In this document: in pieces, positions 1-8,446 of the stretch
Position numbering within the stretch: position 1 is the stretch's first letter
How the letters are laid out: each line of letters begins with the position of its first letter
NCBI RefSeq assembly: GCF_900188335.1
Contig: NZ_FZOY01000001.1
Coordinates: forward strand, 186,001-250,000
DNA from: Tropicimonas sediminicola
GTDB taxonomy: Bacteria; Pseudomonadota; Alphaproteobacteria; Rhodobacterales; Rhodobacteraceae
DNA length: 64,000 bases
Reading direction: 5' to 3'
Notes under the pieces: model-generated
Database searches by the model: none
Seen by the model: the letters and a program-made list of their open reading frames with translations, nothing else
Told to the model about the DNA's origin: nothing
Translations under genes and position numbers: made by a program

Positions 1-126
1 AGGCTCCAGGTAGGTGTTCTGGATGTCGATGACCAGCAACGCGGTCTTCGCCGCGTCGATCGCGATGTCCTCGGGCTCCTCTGCCCCTGCGTAGTAGAAG
101 GAGCGCCAGTCGGTCTTCCAGCCCAT
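1..126 (-). CDS. Isochorismatase-like cysteine hydrolase, N-terminal part
   Basis: Only the first 42 codons lie in the window; the gene continues past base 1. The translation begins MGWKTDWRSFYY and contains ALLVIDIQN-Y around residues 29-39. This is the first beta strand of isochorismatase-fold hydrolases, with the catalytic Asp at about residue 34. The family includes N-carbamoylsarcosine amidase, nicotinamidase and biuret hydrolase, which cleave C-N bonds; the catalytic Cys would lie outside the window. The ATG is two bases after the stop of the upstream dehydrogenase, so it is the last visible gene of the leftward ABC-importer operon and probably acts on the imported compound. The substrate cannot be told from this fragment. 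Confidence 0.7.
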   Translation of the reverse strand, partial: MGWKTDWRSFYYAGAEEPEDIAIDAAKTALLVIDIQNTYLEP

Positions 127-128
127 GA

Positions 129-908
129 TCAGATCTCCGCGATCGCTTCGAGGCTCTCGGGCAGGATCTGCCCGCCATCGACGACGATCTGCTGGCCGGT
201 GATGTAGGCGGCCTCGTCGGAGGCGAAGAAGAGCGCGGCATTGCCGATATCCTCGACCGCGCCGAGGCGCTTCAGCGGGATCGACGCTGACATGGTGGCA
301 AGGTAGTCCTCGCCCAGGTCCTGCAGCCCCTCGGTATAGATATTGCCCGGCATGACGGCGTTGATCGTCGTGTTGTAACGCGACAGTTCCATCGCCGCCG
401 TCTTGAGAAAACCGAGCTGGCCGGCCTTCGAGGCGCCGTAATGCGACCAGCCGGGAAAGCCCGTCACCGGCCCGGTGATCGACGAGGTCACGATCACGCG
501 CCCCTTGCCGGCGGCTTCGAACTCGGGGATGCAGGCCTTGACGCAGAGGAAGGTCGACTTGAGGTTCGTCGCCATGACGCCGTCCCAGTCCTCGGGCGAC
601 ATCTCGACCATCTTCATCTGCGGAAAGATCCCGGCATTGGCGCAGAGGATATCCACCGCGCCGAACGCTTCCTTCGTCGCCGCCACGAGGCCCTGCACAT
701 CGTCCCAGTCGGCCACGTCGCAGAGATGATAGGCGGCGGAGCCGCCGGCAGCCTCGATCTCGGCCACGGCGGCCTTCGCGGCGTCCTCGCCGCGCGCGGC
801 GATCATGACCTTGGCCCCTTGGGCGGCGAACACCCTGGCGATGCCCTTGCCAATGCCCTTGGAGCCACCCGTGACGATCACGGCCTTTCCGGCGATGGAG
901 GTGAGCAT
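129..908 (-). CDS. Short-chain dehydrogenase/reductase (SDR)
   Basis: This is a classical cytosolic SDR of 259 residues, the usual family length. It has the cofactor motif TGGSKGIG near residue 14, a CANAG strand motif near residue 88, a catalytic Ser in VTSSIT, and an intact YGASK active-site motif around residue 157. It resembles FabG-type 3-oxoacyl or polyol dehydrogenases, but the substrate is unknown. The ATG is preceded by an AAGGA ribosome site about seven bases upstream. It follows the second permease of the importer and sits directly before the hydrolase gene, so it probably oxidises or reduces an intermediate derived from the imported amine. Confidence 0.88.
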   Translation of the reverse strand: MLTSIAGKAVIVTGGSKGIGKGIARVFAAQGAKVMIAARGEDAAKAAVAEIEAAGGSAAYHLCDVADWDDVQGLVAATKEAFGAVDILCANAGIFPQMKMVEMSPEDWDGVMATNLKSTFLCVKACIPEFEAAGKGRVIVTSSITGPVTGFPGWSHYGASKAGQLGFLKTAAMELSRYNTTINAVMPGNIYTEGLQDLGEDYLATMSASIPLKRLGAVEDIGNAALFFASDEAAYITGQQIVVDGGQILPESLEAIAEI

Positions 909-933
909 GATGAATCCTTTCCGATGGGGAGTG

Positions 934-1734
934 TCAGGTGGCCGGGCGGAGTTTCCGGATCGCCCAGGCCAGCAGCAGTGCGAGGATCACGAGGATCGCC
1001 GAGGTCGCGACGGTGAGCGTTCCGACCGTCGGCACCAACGGCGAGTAGCCGGAGACCATCTTGGCGAAGAGCCATTCGGGCAGCGTGCTGTCGGCGCCGG
1101 TGGAGAAGAGCGAGAGCGGGAAATTGCCCCAGCTCAGCAGGAAGGCGAAGAGCCCTGCGGAGGTCACGCCCGGCATTAAGAGCGGGATGGTCACCTCGCG
1201 CAGCGTCTGCCACTGGTTGGCGCCCATGTCCCGCGCGGCCTCTTCCAGCGCGGCATCGAAGGAGAAGGCGCGGATCGAGACCACGAGCGTCGCGATGGGC
1301 GCGATCCAGACCAGGTGCGCCACGATTGCCGTCTTCCAGCTCGGGATGATGCCGAGCGCGTTGAACCACATCAGGAGCGCCAGCCCGAGAACCGTCTGCG
1401 GGAAGAAGATCGGCAGCAGAATCAGCTTCTGGTACGTCTTGCGAAAGCGCCAGTTGTAGCGGGCAAAGGCGAGCGCGCCGAAGAAGCCGATGATCATCGA
1501 CAGGATCGTGACGACGCCCGCCACCTTGAGCGACACGACCAGCAGGTCGCGCACGGTGTCGGAGGTCAGGGCCTCTTCGTACCAGCCGTAGGCGTATTTC
1601 CGGATCGGGAAGGAGAGGTAGCGCGCCTTGGAGATCGAGGCGAGCCCGACCGAGACCAGCGGCAGGTAAAGAAAGCCAAGGATCAGCAGGCCGTATAGCA
1701 CGAGCAGGAAGGTGGCGAAGCGGGAGGTCTTCAT
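934..1734 (-). CDS. ABC importer permease, PotC type
   Basis: An inner-membrane permease of 266 residues, the size of PotC/YdcV-type subunits of spermidine/putrescine (POPT family) importers. About six hydrophobic segments are visible, starting with an N-terminal helix at residues 8-30. The cytoplasmic EAA loop, EEAARDMGAN followed by REVTIPLLMPG, is present near residue 165 and contacts the ATPase. The start codon overlaps the preceding permease stop by four bases (ATGA), so the two permeases are translationally coupled and form a heterodimer. The transported ligand is inferred to be a cationic amine or opine-like compound from the family only. Confidence 0.9.
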   Translation of the reverse strand: MKTSRFATFLLVLYGLLILGFLYLPLVSVGLASISKARYLSFPIRKYAYGWYEEALTSDTVRDLLVVSLKVAGVVTILSMIIGFFGALAFARYNWRFRKTYQKLILLPIFFPQTVLGLALLMWFNALGIIPSWKTAIVAHLVWIAPIATLVVSIRAFSFDAALEEAARDMGANQWQTLREVTIPLLMPGVTSAGLFAFLLSWGNFPLSLFSTGADSTLPEWLFAKMVSGYSPLVPTVGTLTVATSAILVILALLLAWAIRKLRPAT

Positions 1735-2585
1735 GATTTTCCGCCCATCATCTTGTCGAGATCGGCCTTGGAAATCGCCCAGATGGCGACGGTTCCGATG
1801 ATGGCGATCAGCACCATTGCCAGCGCCGCGCCAAGCGGCCAGTTCTGGCCATAGGTAAAGGCCGTCTGCACCTCGTCGGCGATGGTGATGATCGCACGCC
1901 CGCCGAGCAGCTTGGATTCGGCCATGGCGCCCGCCGCCAGCACGAAGGTCAGGAGCGAGCCGACCATGATCCCCGGCATCGCCAGCGGGAGGTCGATCTC
2001 CCTGAGGATCTGCCAGCGGGTCGCGCCGAGGTCGTAGGCCGCCTGCCGCGCGTCGTCCGGCACCATCGAGATGCCCTGCGCCAGCGGGAAGAGCATGAAG
2101 GGCAGGTAGACGTAGACGAGGCCGAAAACGATGATCGGACCGTTGTAGAGCGGCGCGTCGAAACCGGTGCCGGTCCAGTGCCGCCAGTAGCCCTCGATCA
2201 GCCCGCCTTTCATCAGCGTCAGAACCCAGCCGAACAGGCGGATGTTCTCGGAGACGAAGAGCGTCATCACCACGCCGATGGTCAGCACCAGCGTGAAGCG
2301 CTTGAAGACCTTGGCCATGCCATAGGCAAGCGGCCAGCAGACGACGAGCAGGATCAGCGTCGCCGCCAGCGCCATGAAGAGCGACCAGGCGACGGATTTC
2401 CAGTAGCCCTGCGCGAGCACCGTGCGATAGGCGGAGAAATCTGGCGCCTGGGAGAGGTTGAACACCTTCTCCGGCATGGTGGAGAAGGCCGCCACCAGCA
2501 GGATCGGGGCCAGGAAGGTCAGGAGAAGAAAGAGCGAGAGCGGGGCCGAATAGAGCAGCCCCAGCCGGGCGTCACGCCGCTGCAT
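1731..2585 (-). CDS. ABC importer permease, PotB type
   Basis: A permease of 284 residues with an N-terminal helix at residues 13-34 and about six membrane segments in total. An EAA loop (ARQAAYDLGATRWQILREIDLPLAMPG) is visible near residue 180. It pairs with the PotC-type permease downstream. The ATG lies inside the last codons of the ATPase gene (14-base overlap), showing tight operon coupling. Like other PotB proteins it would form half of the membrane channel. Nothing in it departs from the family. Confidence 0.9.
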   Translation of the reverse strand: MQRRDARLGLLYSAPLSLFLLLTFLAPILLVAAFSTMPEKVFNLSQAPDFSAYRTVLAQGYWKSVAWSLFMALAATLILLVVCWPLAYGMAKVFKRFTLVLTIGVVMTLFVSENIRLFGWVLTLMKGGLIEGYWRHWTGTGFDAPLYNGPIIVFGLVYVYLPFMLFPLAQGISMVPDDARQAAYDLGATRWQILREIDLPLAMPGIMVGSLLTFVLAAGAMAESKLLGGRAIITIADEVQTAFTYGQNWPLGAALAMVLIAIIGTVAIWAISKADLDKMMGGKS

Positions 2586-3645
2586 CCCGGGCCTCCTCGA
2601 TCAGGTGCGCGGCGCTCAGGTCGCAACCGACGCGCAGGGCCGCGCCGATGCCGCCTGCGACGCCGTTCTCGCGCAGAACCTCGACGATCATCTCCTGCCC
2701 GGTGGCGAGCATCATTCGGTACTGCATCCGTGAGCCGAGGAGGTATTCAGCCACGATCTCGCCCTCGAAGGTCAGATCCGCGGCCTGGCCCTCCGGCAAG
2801 GTCCGCAGGCTTTCGGGGCGGATCGTCAGCGTGCCGGAGCGGCCAGCCAGCGCGGCCGCGGTCTCCGGCGTCATCAGCAGGCCCTCTGCCTGCCCGTTGC
2901 GGAGGTCGAAGAAGTTCACCTCGCCCATGAACTCGGCGACGAATTTCGACACCGGCCGGGCATAGATCTCCTCCGCCGGGGCGATCTGTTCGAAACGGCC
3001 GGCCTTCATGATGGCGATGCGGTCGGACATGACCATCGCTTCCTCGAGGGAATGGGTGATGTAGATGAAGGTCTTGCCGGTGCGGCGGTGCAGATCCTTC
3101 AGCTCCTTTTCCAATGTCTTGCGCAGCCGGTAGTCGAGCGCCGACAGCGGCTCGTCGAAGAACAGGATCTCTGGGTCGAAGGCGAGGGCACGGGCCAGCG
3201 CCACGCGCTGCTTTTCCCCGCCCGAGCATTGCTGGATGCGCTTGTCATAATAATCCCGGGGCAGGCGCAGTGTATCGAGCAGTTCCAGCGCGCGGGCCTT
3301 GCGCTCGGCCGGCGGCACCTTGCGAAGCTTGAGCGGGAACTCGATGTTCTGCCCGACCGTGCGGTGCGGGAACAGGGCCAGGGATTGGAACACCATGCAG
3401 GTCGGCCGCTTGTTGGCCGGCACCACGTCGATCCGGGTGTTGCGCAGCCAGACCGCGCCGTCGCTCAGCTCGTCCATGCCGACGAGGATTCGGATGAGGG
3501 TTGTCTTGCCGGAGCCGGACGGGCCGACGATGGCAAGAAACTCCCCTTCGGCAACGTTCAGGTCGACGCCATGCAGCGCGGTGAAGTCGTCGAACCGCTT
3601 GGTCAGGGCATTGATGCGGAGGATCGGTTGGGAGGCGTCGGTCAT
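2572..3645 (-). CDS. ABC importer ATP-binding protein, PotA type
   Basis: The ATPase subunit of the amine-type importer, 357 residues. Walker A GPSGSGKTT is at residues 41-49. The signature is CSGGEKQR, a variant of LSGGQ, and Walker B (EILFFDEP) and the H-loop His (YITHS) are intact. Residues from about 240 onward form the TOBE-type C-terminal domain usual for MalK/PotA-class ATPases. It would drive transport with the two downstream permeases. It follows the binding-protein gene after a 73-base gap that holds a hairpin, and overlaps the next permease gene. Confidence 0.92.
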   Translation of the reverse strand: MTDASQPILRINALTKRFDDFTALHGVDLNVAEGEFLAIVGPSGSGKTTLIRILVGMDELSDGAVWLRNTRIDVVPANKRPTCMVFQSLALFPHRTVGQNIEFPLKLRKVPPAERKARALELLDTLRLPRDYYDKRIQQCSGGEKQRVALARALAFDPEILFFDEPLSALDYRLRKTLEKELKDLHRRTGKTFIYITHSLEEAMVMSDRIAIMKAGRFEQIAPAEEIYARPVSKFVAEFMGEVNFFDLRNGQAEGLLMTPETAAALAGRSGTLTIRPESLRTLPEGQAADLTFEGEIVAEYLLGSRMQYRMMLATGQEMIVEVLRENGVAGGIGAALRVGCDLSAAHLIEEARDAAA

Positions 3646-3669
3646 GTGCGATGTCTGATCCGGAAGTAG

Positions 3670-3694
3670 CGCCGCCCCCGGCGAACCGGCGGCG
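3670..3694 (-). other. Intercistronic hairpin after the binding-protein gene
   Basis: A perfect inverted repeat with 7-base arms CGCCGCC/GGCGGCG and an 11-base loop lies in the 73-base gap between the binding-protein stop and the ATPase start. There is no T tract, so it is not a simple intrinsic terminator. By analogy with other importer operons it may protect the 3' end of the binding-protein message or attenuate read-through, raising binding protein over membrane subunits. Confidence 0.4.
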
Positions 3695-3718
3695 AGCGCA
3701 TGGGGATGGTGCTGTGGC

Positions 3719-4852
3719 TCACCCGCGGCGGGCGGCGGTGTAGATTTCCATCAGCTTGTCGTAGTCGGCGACGCTGTCGTACTCGACCGAGCGCGCGCTC
3801 TCCTCTTCGAGGCTGTCCCACTGGATCGCGTCGAGTTCGTCCTCGTCGTAGAGCGCAAAGACCTCCGGGTCGCCCATCTGTGCGACCGGGTTATAGGTGC
3901 CTTCGGCAAAGCCCACGGCCTTGGCGATCTCCGGCTTCTGGACGAACTCCAGGAAGTCGGAAGCCAGCGGGCTCGGGTCCGGGTTGTTGACGAGCGAGGT
4001 CAGTTCGGCCCAGACAACGCCGCCCTTGCCGTCGATCGGCCCGGTCTTGGGCGTGATGCCGCGGATCTGGGTCATGCCGTCGAGACGCGCGGGCGAGGCC
4101 GTGTAGGTGCCGCCGGTGAAATAGGCATCGATCTCGCCGTTGATCAGGGCGGTGTTCATGGCGACGAGGTCGTCGGTCATCATCTTGGCGCCGGCAAAGA
4201 TCGTCTTGGCGGTGTCCTCGAAGGTGGTGAAGCCGGCCTCGTCCAGCGGCTGGAACGGGTTCAGGTCGCCGGTCAGGCACATGTGGATGAGGTTCCAGTT
4301 GTCATAGGTCAGGATGCCGAAGCGCCCGGCCATGTCCGGCTCCAGGAACAGCTTCCAGCCCATGTCCTCGGCCATTTCGCGGCTGATCTTGTCGGTGTTC
4401 ACGACAAAGGAGAACGGGCCATAGCGCTGCGGCATGCCGATCAGTTCGTCATCTTCGGCAAAGGCGAGCGGGTAGGGAGGCGTGCCGTATTCCGGCGTCA
4501 TCTTCTCGAAGAAGGGCATGAAGCGCTCCTTGTCGAGCGGCTTGATGAGCCCCTCGGGGTAGAGCATGCCGCGCGCCCAGGGTTGGTTGAGGTTGATGAG
4601 ATCCCAGACATTCACCTCGCCGGCGCGCAGCTTGTTGATCATGTCCGGGTCCGAGGTGCCGGATTCCGCGCGAACCGTGGCGGAGGAGAACATGTCGCGG
4701 AAGGGGCCGAGCACGTCATCTGTGTTGTAGCCCTCCCAGCAGAGGATGTTCAGCTCGCCGCTTCGGTCGGCGAGCGACATCGACGGGCGCAGCAGCGACG
4801 CGGCGCCTGCGGCACCGAGAGCGGCGGTAAAGGACCGGCGGGTGAGGTTCAT
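3719..4852 (-). CDS. Periplasmic binding protein, PotD/spermidine-putrescine type
   Basis: An extracellular solute-binding protein of 377 residues from the ATG at 4852. I prefer this start to an in-frame TTG at 4864 because GGAGAG lies just upstream at good spacing and the protein then begins MNLTRRSF. That twin-arginine motif, followed by a hydrophobic stretch and an Ala-rich cleavage region near residue 30, suggests Tat export. The mature part begins ELNILCWEGY, typical of PotD-like proteins. It is the first gene of the leftward operon and sets ligand specificity, probably an amine or amino-acid derivative. The exact ligand is unknown. Confidence 0.9.
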   Translation of the reverse strand: MNLTRRSFTAALGAAGAASLLRPSMSLADRSGELNILCWEGYNTDDVLGPFRDMFSSATVRAESGTSDPDMINKLRAGEVNVWDLINLNQPWARGMLYPEGLIKPLDKERFMPFFEKMTPEYGTPPYPLAFAEDDELIGMPQRYGPFSFVVNTDKISREMAEDMGWKLFLEPDMAGRFGILTYDNWNLIHMCLTGDLNPFQPLDEAGFTTFEDTAKTIFAGAKMMTDDLVAMNTALINGEIDAYFTGGTYTASPARLDGMTQIRGITPKTGPIDGKGGVVWAELTSLVNNPDPSPLASDFLEFVQKPEIAKAVGFAEGTYNPVAQMGDPEVFALYDEDELDAIQWDSLEEESARSVEYDSVADYDKLMEIYTAARRG

Positions 4853-5005
4853 CGGGCTCTCCAATTCTGTCGGATGCGCGGGCCGGAAGCCTGCGCGTTC
4901 AGTGGCGCCATGCGGCGGATCGGGCCGCGCGGCATGCGGAACTGCATGTGGTTCGTTTGGCGAACGTGCCGTCGCCTTGCCTGGACGCTTCCAAAAAATT
5001 TCTGC

Positions 5006-5029
5006 ACTTGCAACACAAATGTTGCAAGT
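5006..5029. promoter_or_regulatory. Candidate operator dyad between divergent operons
   Basis: A perfect inverted repeat, ACTTGCAACA-CAAA-TGTTGCAAGT, lies in the 235-base region between the importer operon (leftward) and the kinase operon (rightward). Symmetry extends imperfectly outward (TTCTG on the left, CAGAA on the right). It is 58 bases upstream of the kinase ATG and could control both directions. The most likely local binder is the DeoR-type repressor at 7400-8188, which is an inference from proximity. Confidence 0.55.
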
Positions 5030-5087
5030 AACAGAAAAAATGATCTACAGACCATGTATCGGATCCCGAAGCGAGGAAATTTTCACC

Positions 5088-6080
5088 ATGCTCTATCAAG
5101 ATGATTTCATCGCGGGCTTGCAGCAGGGCCTGAAACCCCTTCTTTGCAAGTGGAATCTCTCGGAGGAGTCGGATCTTCGGCTGCTCACCGTTTCCGAGAA
5201 CGCGACCTTCATCGCCCGGGATCCGGCGCGGCAAAATCCCGTAATTCTGCGACTTCACAGGCCAAACTACCACAAAGTGGAAGAAATCCGCTCCGAACTC
5301 GCGTGGATTTCTGCGTTGCGGCAATCGGGAGCGGTGGACACGCCGGCGCTGGTGCCGGCCGAGGACGGTGCGCTAGTCGTCTCGTTCGAGGACGGCGCGG
5401 ACATCCGCCACGTCGTCGCCTTCGAGTTCATGGAAGGCACGGAGCCGGATGCCGACGCGGCCTTGGTCGACGGGTTCCGCCTGCTGGGAGAGATCTCGGC
5501 GCGGCTGCACCGCCATGTGGAAAGCTGGGACGCGCCCGAGGGGTTCGCACGCAAGACCTGGGATTTCGACAGCGCCTTCGGCGATGCCCCGCTCTGGGGA
5601 GACTGGCGCGCCGCTCTCGGCCTCACTCCCGAGGGCGAGGCCCTGCTGGAGCAGGCGCTGGAGCGTCTGAAGGCGCGTCTGGCCAGCTACGGAAAGGGGC
5701 GCGACCGGTTTGGCCTCGTTCACGCGGATCTGCGACTTGCCAACCTGCTCCAGAGCGAGACCGGCCTCGGCGTGATCGACTTCGACGATTGCGGGTATTC
5801 CTGGTTCGTCTACGACTTCGCGGCGGCCATCTCCTTTCACGAACTCAATCCGATCGTGCCGGACCTCACCGCCGCCTGGCTCGAAGGCTACCGGACGGTT
5901 CGGCAGCTCTCGGCGGCGGACGTCGCGATGATTCCCGACTTCATCATGTTCCGCCGCCTGCTGCTGACCGCCTGGATCGCCAGCCATTCCGAGACCGAGA
6001 CGGCCCGCGATGCCGGGTTGTCCGATTATACGGACGGCACCCTGACGATCGCGCGCACCTATCTGGAGGGGCGGGCATGA
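5088..6080 (+). CDS. APH-family small-molecule kinase (hydroxylysine/ethanolamine/homoserine kinase-like)
   Basis: A 330-residue kinase of the aminoglycoside-phosphotransferase fold. The catalytic loop GLVHADLRLANLL (Brenner motif HxDxxxxN) and the metal-binding VIDFDDCG are intact near residues 207-235. The ATG at 5088 is preceded by GAGGAA at nine bases, which fixes this start over longer in-frame extensions. The stop overlaps the start of the PLP enzyme (ATGA), so the two are made together. Family members phosphorylate hydroxyl groups of amines and amino acids. Pairing with a phospholyase-type class-III PLP enzyme points to a hydroxylated amine such as hydroxylysine or an amino alcohol. 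An antibiotic-resistance role is unlikely in this setting. Confidence 0.8.
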   Translation: MLYQDDFIAGLQQGLKPLLCKWNLSEESDLRLLTVSENATFIARDPARQNPVILRLHRPNYHKVEEIRSELAWISALRQSGAVDTPALVPAEDGALVVSFEDGADIRHVVAFEFMEGTEPDADAALVDGFRLLGEISARLHRHVESWDAPEGFARKTWDFDSAFGDAPLWGDWRAALGLTPEGEALLEQALERLKARLASYGKGRDRFGLVHADLRLANLLQSETGLGVIDFDDCGYSWFVYDFAAAISFHELNPIVPDLTAAWLEGYRTVRQLSAADVAMIPDFIMFRRLLLTAWIASHSETETARDAGLSDYTDGTLTIARTYLEGRA

Positions 6081-7399
6081 GCGCCCAAACGGCTCAGGGG
6101 CAGGCCCGGCAGATCCTCGACATGAACGCCTATCGGCCCGGCGACGGCCAGAGCCGCCCGGTCGAACGGCGGCTCGCCAACCTCGGCGCCGCCTCGGTTC
6201 TTTTCTACCGGCAGCCGATCGAGATGGTCGGGGCGGAAGGCGCCTGGATGATCGCGAAGGACGGCACGCGCTATCTCGACTTCTACAACAACGTGCCCAG
6301 CGTCGGACATTCCCATCCGAGGGTCGTCGAGGCGGTCAGCCGGCAGATTGCGCAGCTCAACACCAACACGCGCTACATCGTGTCGGTGGTCGATGACTAC
6401 CTCGAGGCGCTCAAGGCCCTGCTGCCGCCTGAGCTCTCCAACGTCATGATGACCTGTTCGGGCAGCGAGGCAAACGATCTCGCCATTCGCGTCGCGCGGG
6501 CGGCGACCGGGGGCACCGGGATCATCGTCACGGAGACGGCCTATCACGGCAACACGGCGCTGGTGACCGAGGTGTCCCCTTCAGCGCTCAAGCGTGGCAG
6601 CCTGCCGGAGACGGTCATCGCTATTCCACCGCCCGGCGCGGCGCATTTCGGCGAGGACATCGCCGGCGGCTTCCGCGCCAGTGTCGAGGCCGCGCTGGCG
6701 GAGTTCGGACGCCGCGGGATCCGGCCCGCCGCGTTCCTGGCGGATTCCATCTTCTCCTCCGACGGCATCCTCGCGGACCCTCCGGGCTTCCTGGCGCCCG
6801 TGGTGGAGGCGGTCCGGGCCGCCGGCGGGCTCTTCATCGCTGACGAGGTGCAGCCGGGCTTCGGCCGCACCGGCGACGCCTTCTGGGGCTACGAACGCCA
6901 CGGCGTGACGCCGGATATTGTCACCATGGGGAAGCCGATGGGCAACGGTTTCCCGATGGCTGCGATGGTCGCCAGGCCCGATCACCTGGAGCAGTTCTGC
7001 GCGGACGTGGGGTATTTCAACACGTTCGGGGGCAACCCGGTGGCCGCTGCCGCCGGCCACGCGGTGCTGGACGTGATCCGCGAGGAAGGCCTGCAGGAGA
7101 ATGCGCGCGAGACCGGCGCGCACCTGCTGGCCGGGCTGCGGCAGGTCGCTGAGGGTGATGCGCGGGTCACGGATGTCCGCGGGGCGGGGCTGTTCATCGG
7201 GATCGATCTGGCCGAAGAGACCGGCCGCCCCGACCCGGCCTTCACGGTGCAGCTGATCGACGCGATGCGGGCTCACAAGGTGCTGATCGGCGCGGCTGGA
7301 CGATATGGCGCGACGCTCAAGGTCCGCCCGCCGCTCTGCCTGACCCGGGAGGAGGCCGAGCGTTTCGTCGAGGCGTTCCGCGCCGCGCTCGCCGGATGA
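6077..7399 (+). CDS. Class-III PLP enzyme, aminotransferase or phospholyase type
   Basis: A fold-type I PLP enzyme of 440 residues. It shows the N-terminal YLDFYNNVPSVGHSHP motif, GSEANDLA for phosphate binding, ADEVQPGFGRTG holding the cofactor Asp, and the Schiff-base Lys at residue 286 in MGKPMGNG. The N-V-GH-HP and DEVQ-GFGR patterns are shared with eukaryotic phosphohydroxylysine and ethanolamine-phosphate phospholyases (AGXT2L1/2), which release phosphate and ammonia rather than transaminate. It is coupled to the upstream kinase, whose product would be the substrate. An ordinary omega-aminotransferase activity remains possible. The stop codon abuts the stop of the convergent regulator without any spacer. 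Confidence 0.8.
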   Translation: MSAQTAQGQARQILDMNAYRPGDGQSRPVERRLANLGAASVLFYRQPIEMVGAEGAWMIAKDGTRYLDFYNNVPSVGHSHPRVVEAVSRQIAQLNTNTRYIVSVVDDYLEALKALLPPELSNVMMTCSGSEANDLAIRVARAATGGTGIIVTETAYHGNTALVTEVSPSALKRGSLPETVIAIPPPGAAHFGEDIAGGFRASVEAALAEFGRRGIRPAAFLADSIFSSDGILADPPGFLAPVVEAVRAAGGLFIADEVQPGFGRTGDAFWGYERHGVTPDIVTMGKPMGNGFPMAAMVARPDHLEQFCADVGYFNTFGGNPVAAAAGHAVLDVIREEGLQENARETGAHLLAGLRQVAEGDARVTDVRGAGLFIGIDLAEETGRPDPAFTVQLIDAMRAHKVLIGAAGRYGATLKVRPPLCLTREEAERFVEAFRAALAG

Positions 7400-8188
7400 T
7401 CAGGCCTTGTCGGCCACCATCACCCTGACCTCGTTGCGGTCGAGCGCGCGGGCCAGCGGGCCGTCGGGCGTCCTGTCCGTCACCAGGCACTCGATCTGGC
7501 TCCATTCGGCGTAGCGCGCGGTCGACATGCGGTCGAACTTCGAATGGTCGGCAACGATCATGCTGCGGCTGGATTGCCGGAGCATGGTCGCATAGACCTC
7601 CGCCGCCTCGATCAGCGCGTCGCTGGGGCCGTCGGGCGACAGGGCGGAGGCCCCAAGAATGGCCCAGTCGGCAGTGTAGTCCTGAAGGAACCGGATCGCC
7701 TGCGCCCCGTGCATCGCGCCTTCCGCGGCATGGTACTCGCCCGGCACCATGATGGTGCGGATCGTCGGGTTCTGGGCCAGCGCTGTCGCCACGGCAAAGC
7801 TGTGGGCGATGACGGTGACGTTGCGCAGCTCGAAAGCGAGCCGTTTGGCGAGGATCGCGGTCGTCGCACCGGAGCCGATCAGGAAGGTCTTGCCTTTCGC
7901 CAGCTCGACGAAGGCCCGCCGGGCGATCGCCTCCCGCTCGCGCACCAGCTGCCGTTCGCGCTGCGACAGCACCGGCTCGTTGCCCGCGCGCAGCATCGCG
8001 CCGCCGTAGGTGCGGCTGATCAGGCCCTGTTCCGCTAGCTCCTCGAGATCGCGCCGGATCGTCTCGGTCGTCACGTCGAGCCGGCTCGCGAGCGCCTTGA
8101 CCCGCATCGTCGGTTCATCGGCGAGGATGGCCAGGATCTCGTTCCGCCGCCGGCCTTTCTTCGAGAGATTTCCTGCACCTGTCGGCAA
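7400..8188 (-). CDS. DeoR/GlpR-family transcriptional repressor
   Basis: A 262-residue DeoR-family regulator. An N-terminal winged helix (RRNEILAILAD, then VTTETIRRDLEELAEQGL near residues 38-58) is followed by the DeoRC sensor domain with its nucleotide-like GSGATT loop near residue 105 and VADHSKFDR near residue 215. It probably starts at TTG 8188, because a GGGAG site lies nine bases upstream and no ATG is available. DeoR-family effectors are typically phosphorylated pathway intermediates, which fits a neighbouring kinase. It is convergent with the PLP enzyme gene, with directly abutting stops, and divergent from the M42 hydrolase gene. Confidence 0.88.
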   Translation of the reverse strand: MPTGAGNLSKKGRRRNEILAILADEPTMRVKALASRLDVTTETIRRDLEELAEQGLISRTYGGAMLRAGNEPVLSQRERQLVREREAIARRAFVELAKGKTFLIGSGATTAILAKRLAFELRNVTVIAHSFAVATALAQNPTIRTIMVPGEYHAAEGAMHGAQAIRFLQDYTADWAILGASALSPDGPSDALIEAAEVYATMLRQSSRSMIVADHSKFDRMSTARYAEWSQIECLVTDRTPDGPLARALDRNEVRVMVADKA

Positions 8189-8446
8189 TGAACCTGTCTC
8201 CCGCTCCTATCCCCAGGACCTCCGCGGCTCGCCCGCATCCCTGAAGCTATTGCGCACCGGCGCGGGAAAGCCAAGGCCCGCGGGTCGACTGCGCGGCGTC
8301 CCGGCAGCGGGCCATGCTGCGTCATGCATGGGATTTTCTGGCGCCGCTCCATGTGCAGCCGGCGAAATCATGGTATGCCCCGACCAATGCCCCGGGCCAT
8401 GGCTCACAGAGGGCGCATCGTCAGACAGCAGGGGACCCGACCGTAC

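Noticed and set aside
5088-6080. Aminoglycoside resistance phosphotransferase
   Set aside because: The fold is shared, but coupling to a PLP enzyme and adjacency to an amine importer indicate a metabolic kinase.
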